A stretch of 64,000 nt of DNA from Nostoc sp. TCL26-01 (GCF_013393945.1 NZ_CP040297.1:2000804-2064803); one strand, 5' to 3'. Shown: positions 55,170 to 63,662, numbered from the stretch's first letter. Translations and numbers: made by a program. The notes: generated by a model not told the origin, from the letters alone.

Positions 55170-56612
55170 TCATCTGTCCTGTCGCTTAATCTCTGCGAGG
55201 GTGGAACTTTTACTGACTAGGGGTTGGGTTTTTAATTGTCTAGTTTGTTCGAGTATTTGGTCTATGTCTTCTTGAGATAGGCGTTGGACGTAGTTGAGTT
55301 TGACTTCTTCGAGGAAATCAGCAAGTAAACTTTGGATTTGGGAAACTACTTGTTTTTGCTGCATTTCTGTGGCTAAAGCTTGACTGAAGCCTTGTACTAG
55401 TTGACCTGAAAGTTTAGCCGCGACGGGATCTTCGACGGCGTTGACTAGTGCTTTGTAGAGATTGGTGGTGAGTTGAGTAGTTAATTGTTCACTGAGTTGA
55501 GTTTGGGCTTGGGTGAATCCTGGTAGGATTTGGAGGTTTTGATAGAGGGGGAGTTGATGCAATACGGTGTCTATATTGTGACGTAATAGAGCATCTAGTT
55601 CTGGTTGGATTTTGGGGAGTACTTGATAAACAGTTGTTTGTAATAAAAGGCTGGCGATCGCTTCCATTTCGTTGACATTATTAATGTCTATATAAGGGCG
55701 CAATTTATCATTTTGCTGTAACCAGCGTGTTATATCACCTCTTTGCACTGATCCCTTAATTTGGTTGATGACTCTGATCACCACAATTTCTGTTAGTTCT
55801 TCAGCAAAATTGGCTACAACTATCTGATGAAATTGTGTGTTGATTGGTTGAAGATTTAATATATCAGCTTGGTCGAGACGGATAGCTACAGGTATGATTC
55901 TTAACCAACGCCAAAAGGGCATTAAGAGAAATAGATCGTACCAGCGCCACAGTATAGTATTTAACCAACTAAAACTAGGATGGCGACCTTTGATGTAAAT
56001 GATTCGAGCGAGAAACTCTACACCAAAAAGCAAGACGAATGGTAAATCAAGTAACCAAAAGTTATCGATAAATTCCCCATTCTCGCCAATTCTCCGATAA
56101 TAGTTTGTCGCCATAAAAGGACGAATCTTTTGATTAAAAAAACTAATTTCTTGCTTCCAGCCTTTTTGGGATAAGTAAGGTTGGCTCCAAAAGATCATAA
56201 AGGCTTGTTTGGCTGAATCATTATTAGTGCGATCGCGCATCCGCTTTTTGATTCTTTCTAAAGTGCCACTTTTGCCAACTGCAGCAAATGGATTGCCGTC
56301 AATCATCTCGCTACTGAGACGTTCCAGTTTTTGTAACTGAGTCTTTACTTGTGATGAAGTTAACCCCGTCTGACTGACTTGTTCTTCTAAAGCGTCAACT
56401 GTTTCTAGATAGTTTTGTGTTTCCCTGTGCGTTTCAATACCTTTAACACGGTCATAAATTTGTGTGATTCGCGGTACTTCTCGTAAATAAAAATCACGCC
56501 ACGAGACATAAGTTAAATCGAATAAAACTAAGCCAAAATTGACTGTAACTACTACAGCCATAACTCTTTCAAAGTAGATATTTTGTTTTTTTAGTGATTT
56601 TTGATTAAGCAT
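55170..56612 (-). CDS. Conserved cyanobacterial membrane protein, unknown
   Basis: The 480-residue protein has hydrophobic segments near residues 17-35 and 183-215 and about 225-260, the middle pair resembling an ion-channel-like voltage-sensor half (LLDLPFVLLFGVEFLARIIY). The C-terminal half (about 280-480) is soluble and helical with repeated QLTTQLTTNLYKALVNAVED patterns. I know similar cyanobacterial hypothetical proteins but no function. It stands upstream of rimP across an STRR block and converges with nothing. Confidence 0.75.
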   Translation of the reverse strand: MLNQKSLKKQNIYFERVMAVVVTVNFGLVLFDLTYVSWRDFYLREVPRITQIYDRVKGIETHRETQNYLETVDALEEQVSQTGLTSSQVKTQLQKLERLSSEMIDGNPFAAVGKSGTLERIKKRMRDRTNNDSAKQAFMIFWSQPYLSQKGWKQEISFFNQKIRPFMATNYYRRIGENGEFIDNFWLLDLPFVLLFGVEFLARIIYIKGRHPSFSWLNTILWRWYDLFLLMPFWRWLRIIPVAIRLDQADILNLQPINTQFHQIVVANFAEELTEIVVIRVINQIKGSVQRGDITRWLQQNDKLRPYIDINNVNEMEAIASLLLQTTVYQVLPKIQPELDALLRHNIDTVLHQLPLYQNLQILPGFTQAQTQLSEQLTTQLTTNLYKALVNAVEDPVAAKLSGQLVQGFSQALATEMQQKQVVSQIQSLLADFLEEVKLNYVQRLSQEDIDQILEQTRQLKTQPLVSKSSTLAEIKRQDR

Positions 56613-56880
56613 TTTTTGTTTTATATTATACAGAATAATGATAAAAGTATTAAACTAAAATTATGTTAAATTGTTACATTGTCGCATCATGGGTAAATAA
56701 ACTTCTTTCTAGAGACAGAGGACAGAAATATTTTTTCAGATATCAATTACATTTAACTAATACAAGACGGATATTTATCAAAAATCATGAATAATTAAGA
56801 AAAAAACAGCAAAGCGAAGTAGGATAATCGACTTGTTAACCTTGATTATCTGACTGGTTTAACTTAAAGGAGTTTAAAAT

Positions 56881-57615
56881 ATGTGGTGTGGATTGGGAAA
56901 ATCAAGCATGGCAATTGCTGCCACCTGCTTAATTAGCACTAGTTTCGTGGTGGCAAATACAACCTTTGCTGCTAGAGCGCGTAACTATACACCGCAGCAA
57001 TTCCGGGCTGTGTTGCGGGGTTTGGGTTACAACGTGAAAGTCACCAACGGGCCTCTGACTGATGCAGAAACGAAAAAAGCTATCACTGAGTTCCAAAAGG
57101 GTTACAAGCTAACTGCTGATGGCATAGCCGGCCCCAAAACTCAAGATTTTGCTGCGAATATCATTCAAATCTTGCAAGCTAATTTAAACGCTGTACTCAA
57201 GCCTAATCCGCTTCTACCTCGTGATCAATTTTACGGCCCCAAAACAGAAGCAGCCGTCAAAGAATTCCAGAAGAAGTTTCAGCTACAAGAAACCGGGATT
57301 GCTAATTTAGCACTCCGTCAAAAGCTGAATGAAGAAGCCAAGAAAGTGATTAGTCAGCCGAGTACTGAACCAACACCAACACCAACGGCTTCCCCGACAA
57401 CTAAGCCAACACCAACACCAACGGCTTCACCAACAACTAAGCCAACACCAACACCAACGGCTTCACCAACAACTAAGCCAACAACATCACCAACGGCTAA
57501 ACCGACTACAAAGCCAACACCAACACCAACGACTTCACCAACAGCATCCCCATCACCGACAGCTTCACCCACAACATCTCCATCACCGACGGCTTCACCC
57601 ACAACTACACCCTAA
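56881..57615 (+). CDS. Secreted peptidoglycan-binding protein with a Pro/Thr-rich tail
   Basis: The 244-residue protein has a signal peptide (MAIAATCLISTSFVVANTTF within the first 32 residues). Two PG_binding_1 domains follow: QFRAVLRGLGYNVKVTNGPL...GIAGPKTQ (about 36-90) and FYGPKTEAAVKEFQKKFQLQ (about 112-152). From residue 160 on it is a TPTPTASPTTKP repeat, probably a flexible wall-spanning or glycosylated tail. The repeat is encoded by near-identical DNA (about 57365-57480), so its length may vary between strains. Confidence 0.88.
   Translation: MWCGLGKSSMAIAATCLISTSFVVANTTFAARARNYTPQQFRAVLRGLGYNVKVTNGPLTDAETKKAITEFQKGYKLTADGIAGPKTQDFAANIIQILQANLNAVLKPNPLLPRDQFYGPKTEAAVKEFQKKFQLQETGIANLALRQKLNEEAKKVISQPSTEPTPTPTASPTTKPTPTPTASPTTKPTPTPTASPTTKPTTSPTAKPTTKPTPTPTTSPTASPSPTASPTTSPSPTASPTTTP
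57366..57610 (+). repeat. Coding tandem repeat (TPTPTASPTTKP)
   Basis: Three near-perfect 36-bp DNA units, then shorter degenerate ones, encode the tail of the peptidoglycan-binding protein. The base pattern ACCAACACC/ACTAAGCC recurs with few changes, a substrate for slippage. Confidence 0.85.
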
Positions 57616-57718
57616 ATAAGCTATTGACTTACGCACTCAACCAATAAACCATAAAAGAGGGTAGTCAATAGTCAATGGTCAATGGTCAATGGTCAAAATT
57701 AAGTTTTTTTAGACTATT

Positions 57719-57785
57719 GACCTTTACGGGTTCAATAGTTGCTTTCCGACGCAAAGCGACAGGAACGCACTATTTCACCATTGAC
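57719..57785 (+). repeat. Dispersed repeat (TTGCTTTCCGACGCAAAGCG), copy 2
   Basis: This 67-bp unit matches 8327-8393 in the rplF-rpsH spacer with a few changes. Both copies are embedded in GACTATTGAC-type STRRs. Confidence 0.85.
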
Positions 57786-57862
57786 TATTGACAAAAAAGC
57801 TAGAAAATTTGGTGACACTGCGTAAGTCCTAGATTATTTTGATCTAAGCGCGAATAAACTGG

Positions 57863-58756
57863 TTAAAACCTCTGATTTGGTTCTTCTAAGGGTCTGCCTT
57901 TTGGTGTAGGTAAAATCGGCCGGCGATCGTCGTAGGGCATAGGAATATACTGAACAGTGGGTCTTCCGCCTTGAGGTTGGGGATATAAATCCATGAGTTC
58001 GTAAATAGAACGGGGCAGTCCAACGGTTACAGGTAGCCCCATTTCTGTGGCTTCTTCAATGGTGATGGGATAATCATGAGTGACACGGCCAGTTGTTAGA
58101 GCGTCGATGATGGATTCAATGTTTTCTGGCTGGACTTTTTGTTGAGGAATATTATCTTTTAGTAGAGTTCTGACAAAGCGCTGTACTTGAGCGATCGCTT
58201 TACCTGCCAGGTCTGCCATAATCAAAGTCTGGTCATCAATCTCACTGATGGGTTTATCTTGCACGACCTTGAGAATGCTGGCTGCTGGATAATTACCTAA
58301 CTGGGGATCAACTGGCCCCAAAACAGCATTAGCATCCATGACAATTTCATCTGCAGCTAAAGCTAGCATTGTTCCCCCACTCATGGCATAGTGAGGTACA
58401 AACACAGTTACTTTGGCTGAGTGCCGAATCAAGGCTCTGGCAATTTGTTCTGTAGCTAGTACTAAACCGCCAGGAGTGTGCAGAATCAAGTCTATGGGAA
58501 CATCTGGGGGCGTGAGGCGAATTGCCCGCAGTATTTGTTCTGAGTCTTCAATGGTAATGTAGCGTGAAATGGGAATTCCCAATAAACTGATAGACTCTTG
58601 GCGGTGTATTAATAAAATTACACGGCTTTTACGTTCCTGCTGAAATTCTTGGAGGGCGCGCAAGCGACGATATTCAGTTTGGCGTTTTTGCCAGATGGGT
58701 TGCACAGAAGAAAGCAGCAGAAAAATCCAGAATAAGTCACCAATACCAAAGCCCAT
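57863..58756 (-). CDS. Clp-fold serine protease (SDH/SppA-like)
   Basis: From the ATG at 58756 (MGFGIGDLFWIFLLLSSVQP) the protein has 297 residues with one N-terminal membrane helix and a ClpP-like domain. The serine nucleophile is Ser126 in HYAMSGGTMLALAAD, preceded by LHTPGGLVLATEQIARAL. This family (serine dehydrogenase proteinase type) faces the cytoplasm or periplasm depending on topology. The upstream 21 codons in the open frame are spacer. A damaged partial duplicate lies 870 bp upstream. Confidence 0.88.
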   Translation of the reverse strand: MGFGIGDLFWIFLLLSSVQPIWQKRQTEYRRLRALQEFQQERKSRVILLIHRQESISLLGIPISRYITIEDSEQILRAIRLTPPDVPIDLILHTPGGLVLATEQIARALIRHSAKVTVFVPHYAMSGGTMLALAADEIVMDANAVLGPVDPQLGNYPAASILKVVQDKPISEIDDQTLIMADLAGKAIAQVQRFVRTLLKDNIPQQKVQPENIESIIDALTTGRVTHDYPITIEEATEMGLPVTVGLPRSIYELMDLYPQPQGGRPTVQYIPMPYDDRRPILPTPKGRPLEEPNQRF

Positions 58757-58836
58757 AGAGTTGATTGTCCTAAAAAACTGATCGCTGTCATTATTGTGAC
58801 AATTTTTAGGCGATCGCAATTCTATCTACAGGTTTA
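58754..58836 (-). repeat. 5' region of the protease gene, original of a duplication
   Basis: These 83 bp cover the protease start codon and upstream region, including a GCGATCGC and TTATTGTGACAATTTTTAGG. They recur almost unchanged at 59622-59705. Confidence 0.9.
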
Positions 58837-58924
58837 AAGTGGTCTAGTATCAATATCTTTGGGAGCAGGAGGAGTGTAGGGGTAGGGTGTTGACTTTGGG
58901 TACTAGATAAGTGACCTAATTCTG

Positions 58925-59314
58925 CTACCAGCGTTCCAATATCAGTCCATCTACATAATCAAAATCAGTATCATCAGTCACTAATACCCAACTATGTTCT
59001 AGGCACTGAGCAGCAATCCATATATCATTCATTGGAATTGGTCGCCCTTTGCGCTTCAACGCCAACCGAGTTTGTGCATACATTGTTGCTGTTTCTCTTC
59101 CTAATGGCAAAACTCTACAAGCCGATATGAACTCCAGGTAGCGCGGCAAGTTTTGTAATGGACGGGTTGAATTTTCTGCACCAAATAATAACTCTCCGAC
59201 GACAATTATTGGCAGGATTACTTCCGGTAAAACCAATACCCTTTCAGTAATTGTCGCGTCTCCGTTTAAAAAACGAACCGCAGCAGAGGTATCAAGTGCA
59301 ATCTCACCACTCAT
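58925..59314 (-). CDS. vapC: VapC-type PIN-domain toxin
   Basis: The 129-residue protein is a PIN ribonuclease: Asp8 in ALDTSAAVRFL, Glu in VVGELLFGA, Asp in PMNDIWIAAQ, and Asp in LVTDDTDFDYV. VapC toxins cleave tRNA or rRNA. It overlaps the stop of its antitoxin gene by 11 bp, as in many vapBC pairs. The duplicated protease 5' sequence lies on both sides of the pair. Confidence 0.88.
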   Translation of the reverse strand: MSGEIALDTSAAVRFLNGDATITERVLVLPEVILPIIVVGELLFGAENSTRPLQNLPRYLEFISACRVLPLGRETATMYAQTRLALKRKGRPIPMNDIWIAAQCLEHSWVLVTDDTDFDYVDGLILERW

Positions 59315-59513
59315 TCAAATCAACCTGCCGACATTCTGCCGTGATTGCTCGCTGTAGCTCTTCTGCCTCTAAATCACTTAAAATTCCTGCAAATTTTGCC
59401 AGAGGATGGTTCTTGCGTATAGCTTTAACCCGATGTAAAAAATCCAGCACTGTTTGTACTAAATCATCGGGAGCTTGTTCGAGTTCCTGAATCAATTGCT
59501 CACGGTTTGTCAT
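59304..59513 (-). CDS. VapB-like antitoxin
   Basis: The 69-residue protein (MTNREQLIQELEQAPDDLVQ...AECRQVDLNEW) precedes and overlaps vapC by 11 bp. Its C-terminus, rich in Glu and Asp, fits toxin binding, and its N-terminus resembles small DUF2281-like antitoxins. The family assignment comes mainly from context. Confidence 0.75.
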   Translation of the reverse strand: MTNREQLIQELEQAPDDLVQTVLDFLHRVKAIRKNHPLAKFAGILSDLEAEELQRAITAECRQVDLNEW

Positions 59514-59594
59514 GTGTTCAAAGTTCCCCCACTAAAGTGAGATATCTAAAGTATATGATGGGAGAACGCACCCTACACAGTCGGCAAGCACCCT

Positions 59595-59705
59595 AGCGAT
59601 CGCCTTACTTGCCAAGTCGCTCATAGAGTTGATTTTCCTAAAAAAACTGATCGCTGTCATTATTGTGACAATTTTTAGGCGATCGCAATTCTATCTACAG
59701 GTTTA
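59595..59705 (-). pseudogene. Remnant of a duplicated serine protease gene
   Basis: 59622-59705 repeats the promoter and start codon of the protease gene (58754-58836). Directly after the ATG the remnant reads SDLASKAIARV, which matches the internal segment MADLAGKAIAQV of the protease (58190-58219). So about 530 bp between start and this segment are lost, and the remnant stops soon after. The vapBC pair lies between the intact gene and this copy. Confidence 0.8.
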
Positions 59706-59745
59706 ATCATACTCAGAGCAAATTATGGCGAGACATTTCCTGCTT

Positions 59746-60261
59746 CTATCCACCGTAGATTTTATCGAAATATTCCTTTGAGTTTTGCTGGCTAAATGTC
59801 ATGTTACTGTAATCACGCAATCGCTTTGTTATTTCCCACAAGTCACAACCATAACCTGTAAACGAAAAATCGCCCCAAATCCCAGGATATTGCTCTGCCT
59901 CTTCGTTCTCATCAAGAATATTGTAACGGCAAAGAAAATCTAGCGAGTCTGGATAAAAAGCGTGATAAACGCTGCAATCTTGGTGTCTCGATTGATACAG
60001 CGACTCATCGGACTCTAAACCTGAGTGCAAATCTTGAAAAGTTGTTAGATGCTGATCCGTCACGTGACCATCATGTTCATGCCAGTCATCAAACTTGTAA
60101 AGGGCGCAGTAATCGGATGGATAATACAATTTACAATGCTCAACAATCGATATCAGAATCTGACGGAGTGTGGAAACGGGAATTAAATCGGCTGGAACAA
60201 TCGTTTCTGCATGAAAGGGCTTCTCTTGTTGCTTCCAAGCTATCTCCAGAATCCGATCCAT
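59746..60261 (-). CDS. Hypothetical protein, 171 residues
   Basis: I do not recognise the family. From the ATG at 60261 it reads MDRILEIAWKQQEKPFHAET and continues with many His, Asp and Tyr residues (YKFDDWHEHDGHVTDQHLTT, FYPDSLDFLCRYNILDENEE). It is acidic and soluble and lacks a signal peptide. The 25 codons upstream in the same frame form a hydrophobic stretch that could be a membrane anchor, but the inner start gives a more typical protein. It might belong to an immunity- or toxin-type set given its neighbours; this is speculation. Confidence 0.55.
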   Translation of the reverse strand: MDRILEIAWKQQEKPFHAETIVPADLIPVSTLRQILISIVEHCKLYYPSDYCALYKFDDWHEHDGHVTDQHLTTFQDLHSGLESDESLYQSRHQDCSVYHAFYPDSLDFLCRYNILDENEEAEQYPGIWGDFSFTGYGCDLWEITKRLRDYSNMTFSQQNSKEYFDKIYGG

Positions 60262-60381
60262 AAAAAGAATCAACGCTACTAATACACTACTAATACACAA
60301 ATTTAGGCTTGCCATGCCAGTACGGTCGATGTGCAACGAGATTGTTAGACCACGCTACTTGCGTGAAGAATTGATAAACTA

Positions 60382-60630
60382 ATGAAAAAAGCGCTTGAGG
60401 AACAAAGACTTATGTTTAACAACACTCCAATCATCAGCGCATCTCCTGAGATTATGGGCGGTACTCCAGTTTTTGCCGGAACTAGGGTTCCTGTTCAAAC
60501 ACTACTAGATTATCTCAAAGCAGGAGAGACAATCGATGATTTCCTAGAAGGGTTTCCGACTGTCAACAAAGAGCAAGTCGTCGCTTTTCTAGAAGAAGCG
60601 GGAAAGCAACTTGTCAGTATGGTGGCATAA
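60382..60630 (+). CDS. DUF433 antitoxin
   Basis: The 82-residue protein has the DUF433 core ISASPEIMGGTPVFAGTRVP followed by LLDYLKAGETIDDFLEGFPT and EQVVAFLEEAGKQ. DUF433 proteins pair with PIN-like DUF5615 toxins. The start may be at 60412 (MFNNTPIIS). It is 2 bp from the toxin gene. Confidence 0.9.
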   Translation: MKKALEEQRLMFNNTPIISASPEIMGGTPVFAGTRVPVQTLLDYLKAGETIDDFLEGFPTVNKEQVVAFLEEAGKQLVSMVA

Positions 60631-60632
60631 TT

Positions 60633-60953
60633 ATGAAGATTTTGTTGGATGAGTGCATTGACCGTAGATTGGCAAGAGAGTTTGTTGACTATGAAGTGAA
60701 AACAGTTCCCCAAATGGGATGGGCAGGGGTAAAGAACGGTCAACTTCTTACACTTGCGGAATCAGCATTTGATGTATTCATCACAGTTGATCGCAACTTG
60801 TCGTTTCAACAGAATCTGCCACAGTTCGATATTGTAGTAATTGTTTTGCAAGCACCATCAAATCGTTTAGCGGATCTAAAGCCTTTAGCAGCAAAAATCT
60901 TAGATACTTTACCTACCGCAGCTAAAGGAAAAGCGACAATAGTTAGCACTTAG
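60633..60953 (+). CDS. DUF5615 PIN-like toxin
   Basis: The 106-residue protein begins MKILLDECIDRRLAREFVDY and has DVFITVDRNLSFQQNLPQFD, the acidic positions typical of DUF5615 PIN-like nucleases. It follows the DUF433 antitoxin by 2 bp and should form a toxin-antitoxin pair. Confidence 0.9.
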   Translation: MKILLDECIDRRLAREFVDYEVKTVPQMGWAGVKNGQLLTLAESAFDVFITVDRNLSFQQNLPQFDIVVIVLQAPSNRLADLKPLAAKILDTLPTAAKGKATIVST

Positions 60954-60981
60954 AAAGTGTACTCATTTTTCCGCCTCTAAG

Positions 60982-61092
60982 CTACAGAATATTACAAGAG
61001 GTATACAAAAGCGCTGCCTTAAGATCATCTGCTTCTAGATCGGGCATCTCATTTAGGATTTGTTCAGTGCTTAGTCCAGCAGTAAACAAGCT
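60982..61092 (-). pseudogene. DUF433 antitoxin remnant
   Basis: Only the C-terminal third of a DUF433-type protein is left: SLFTAGLSTEQILNEMPDLE and ADDLKAALLYTSCNIL before a stop. An in-frame stop at 61093-61095 closes the upstream side and no start is present. It lies opposite in strand to the intact DUF433/DUF5615 pair. Confidence 0.7.
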
Positions 61093-61099
61093 TCAGAAA

Positions 61100-61171
61100 T
61101 GTTGGGTTACTCTCCGAGAAGGCTTACACCTACGTTCCTCAACCCAACCTACTTTTCTGCTTAACTGAACC
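61100..61171 (+). repeat. Right end of a GCTTAACTGAAC-ended inverted-repeat element
   Basis: TTGGGTTACTCTCCGAGAAGG and then CAACCCAACCTACTTTTCTG are shared with the element at 63077-63317, the first as a direct copy and the second inverted. It ends in GCTTAACTGAAC at about 61160-61171. Confidence 0.7.
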
Positions 61172-61292
61172 GTATTGGTTTATACTCCTTTGGAGAAGCA
61201 AGCTACATCCGCCAGTCGCATAGAATTCATACAGAATTCTGGCTCCTGACTCCTGAATTCTGTTCGATAATGCCTCTATCACCTCATGGCTC

Positions 61293-62546
61293 ATGTCTGA
61301 ATTTGTTAGTGTCGATTCTTTACTTGAACCATTTCAACACTTTGGTGTTAACTTGGGACTCTCACGTATCGTTAACCTGTTAGCGAATCTTGGCAACCCC
61401 CAGCAGCGAGTTCCCGTGATTCATGTTGCGGGAACAAATGGGAAAGGTTCTGTCTGTGCCTATCTTTCTGCTGTACTTACTGAGGCTGGATATCGTACGG
61501 GGCGTTATACTTCTCCCCATTTAGTTGATTGGACAGAACGTATTTGCTTGGATGAACAGCCGATTTCCCATGAGGAACTTTGTCAATTATTACTGCAAGT
61601 ACAAGCTGCTGTTAGCTTTGATGAGTCACCAACGCAATTTGAGGTGATTACTGCCGCAGCTTGGCTATATTTTGCCCAGCAGCAAGTTGATGTAGCTGTG
61701 GTCGAGGTGGGACTGGGGGGACGCTTGGATGCGACTAATGTGATTTCTGAGCCGTTAGTGACAATTATCACTTCCATTAGCCGTGAACATTGGCAGCAGT
61801 TAGGGCCGACTGTTGCTGATATTGCTGGGGAAAAAGCAGGTATTCTCAAGTCAGGATGTCCGGTTGTGATGGGGAGTTTACCACCTGATGCTGACAAAGT
61901 TGTGCGATCGCGCGCTCAAGAATTACAATGTCCATTAATTACTCCCCAACCTGCTCATCAAATCGCTCCTGGATGGGCAGAATATCAAACAATTAAATAT
62001 CCTTTACCTTTACAAGGACAGATTCAGCTGAGTAATTCAGCTTTAGCTTTAGCAGCTGTGGAAGTTCTCCAAGCACAAGGTTGGCAGATTTCGGCAACAG
62101 CAATTGTTAATGGCATGGCAAAAACTCAATGGCCAGGTCGAATGCAATGGGTGAATTGGCACAATCACAAATTATTAATTGATGGCGCGCATAATCCTGC
62201 TGCTGCCCAAGTTTTGCGAAACTATGTAGATAGCCTCAAGCCTCCATCAGTAACATGGGTGATGGGAATGCTGGCGACTAAAGACCACGCTGATATTTTT
62301 CAGGTTTTATTACAACCAAATGACCAATTATATTTAGTGCCTGTTCCTGATAACAAATCTGCTCATCCAGAGGAATTAGCCCAGCTAGCTATCAGTATCT
62401 GTCCAGAACTAAGCCTTTGTCAAACTTCTTCAGATTTATTATTAGCACTAGAATTTGCCTGTAATGCTAGAGATAATTTAATAGTTTTATGTGGTTCTCT
62501 CTATTTAATTGGACACTTTTTTAGTTGTGAAAAGAGGAATGGGTAA
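61293..62546 (+). CDS. folC: Bifunctional folylpolyglutamate synthase / dihydrofolate synthase
   Basis: FolC adds glutamate to dihydropteroate and to folates using ATP. The 417-residue protein has the Mur-ligase-type P-loop HVAGTNGKGSVCAYLSAVL near residues 44-62, YTSPHLVDWTERI, and VVEVGLGGRLDATNVI, followed by LLIDGAHNPAAAQVLRNYV in the C-terminal domain. It stands alone after the TA region, with repeats on both sides. Confidence 0.95.
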   Translation: MSEFVSVDSLLEPFQHFGVNLGLSRIVNLLANLGNPQQRVPVIHVAGTNGKGSVCAYLSAVLTEAGYRTGRYTSPHLVDWTERICLDEQPISHEELCQLLLQVQAAVSFDESPTQFEVITAAAWLYFAQQQVDVAVVEVGLGGRLDATNVISEPLVTIITSISREHWQQLGPTVADIAGEKAGILKSGCPVVMGSLPPDADKVVRSRAQELQCPLITPQPAHQIAPGWAEYQTIKYPLPLQGQIQLSNSALALAAVEVLQAQGWQISATAIVNGMAKTQWPGRMQWVNWHNHKLLIDGAHNPAAAQVLRNYVDSLKPPSVTWVMGMLATKDHADIFQVLLQPNDQLYLVPVPDNKSAHPEELAQLAISICPELSLCQTSSDLLLALEFACNARDNLIVLCGSLYLIGHFFSCEKRNG

Positions 62547-62558
62547 TAGTAAATCTTA

Positions 62559-62712
62559 GAGGGTGTTTGAAAAGTTTCAGTAGGTATAAAAATGTCATTC
62601 TGACTGGAGCGGAGCGTCAGGAAGAATCTAGGTTTTGTGGTACATACCGAGATGTTTCATTCCGCTACGCTGCATTCAACATGACAAAGAAACAGACTTT
62701 TCAAACATCCTC
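62559..62712 (+). mobile_element. MITE copy 3 (154 bp, TTA target duplication)
   Basis: The ends GAGGGTGTTTGAAAAG and CTTTTCAAACATCCTC are inverted with one mismatch. TTA lies on both sides (62556-62558, 62713-62715). It is the copy with the best-matching ends and inserts 12 bp after the folC stop. Confidence 0.92.
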
Positions 62713-62789
62713 TTATACCAATTCACTAAAAATCTGATACAGATCCAAACACGGAAACCGTTGTAAAATCAGAGTTTCTTAATTTTGAA

Positions 62790-62975
62790 TTTTGCGTTCG
62801 CGTAGCGTGTCGAAGACAAAAGTTCTGTAGGCGGGTTTCCCGCCGTAGGAACGCCACTTGCTATAAGCCGGGAAACCCGACGGCAGTTGCTACAAGTCGG
62901 CAAAGCCGCCCAATGCACTGCCTCTCCAACGCAGTGGCTCAACTTTTCAAGACGAATTCTGAATTTTGAATTGGT
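62790..62975. repeat. Cluster of palindromes with AATTTTGAATTTTG ends
   Basis: GAATTTTGCG on the left and CTGAATTTTGAATTGG on the right bracket several hairpins: GGCGGG-TTT-CCCGCC (62830-62844) and CGGG-AAA-CCCG (about 62872-62882). CCAACGCAGTGGC within it is also seen in the spacer after the RAYT gene. Confidence 0.6.
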
Positions 62976-63076
62976 ATTAGAGGATATAGCGATTTTCATG
63001 CCGATGAAGTACACCTGTCTAGTCAAGAAGTTGTAGGGGCGAGTTAAGTGAGATATTGGTGAATCATATCAGCACG

Positions 63077-63317
63077 GTTCAGTTAAGCAGAAAAGTAGGT
63101 TGGGTTGCGCTGTCGCTCAACCCAACAAAGTCCTGATACTATTGGGTTACTCTCCGATAAGGCTTACCCCTACATTAGACATCTGGGGAAAATGAATGTA
63201 GAGACGTTGCAGTGCAACGTCTCTACAAGGATTTCGGGCAACGCAGAATTAATTTCTACCAGATGTCTATTCTTCAAACCAACCTATACTAGTTGTAGTT
63301 TTTAGGCTTAACTGAAC
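63077..63317. mobile_element. MITE-like element with perfect 12-bp ends and a nested palindrome
   Basis: The ends GTTCAGTTAAGC (63077-63088) and GCTTAACTGAAC (63306-63317) are perfect inverted repeats. Inside, AGACATCTGG (63177-63186) and CCAGATGTCT (63259-63268) form a second inverted pair around a 31-bp palindrome. No clear target duplication is seen. Confidence 0.78.
63197..63227. repeat. Perfect palindrome TGTAGAGACGTTGCA-G-TGCAACGTCTCTACA
   Basis: The two 15-bp arms are exact and separated by one base. The same GTAGAGACGTTGCA motif is a widespread hairpin in Nostoc-type genomes (from memory). Confidence 0.88.
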
Positions 63318-63662
63318 ATATCCTCCCTACCACTCCTAGCCTAAGCAAATAATTTCAGGAATAAAAATTAATAAATATACATCTTAATTAACAAAGCATA
63401 ATATTTGTGTGAGTCATAAATACAACTAGTAATCAATCAAAAGTTGAAAAAAACAGGGTATTCCAGCTTGTGTTTTTGAGAATTCCCCACTACACTTCTT
63501 GCCTGAGTGTAAAGTTTAAGGAAATAGTTTTGTATTTCTTCATACGAAGTTTACAGTATATATACGCCAGATACTATTATTTATTTAATGTCAAAATATT
63601 ACAAAAAACTAAGGCATTTGCTTTGGATAACGATTGTTTAATACTAGTCATTGTAATTATCT

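Larger units (their letters stand above)
62547..63662. other. Repeat-dense intergenic region
   Basis: The 1.1-kb gap contains MITE copy 3 (62559-62712), a palindrome cluster at about 62790-62975, and a nested inverted-repeat element (63077-63317). The ORFs at 62769-63026, 63105-63305 and 63470-63703 cover these repeats or AT-rich spacer and match no family. Confidence 0.6.

Noticed and set aside
54979..55275. Plus-strand 98-codon ORF, serine/leucine/histidine-rich
   Set aside because: It is a translation of STRR DNA.
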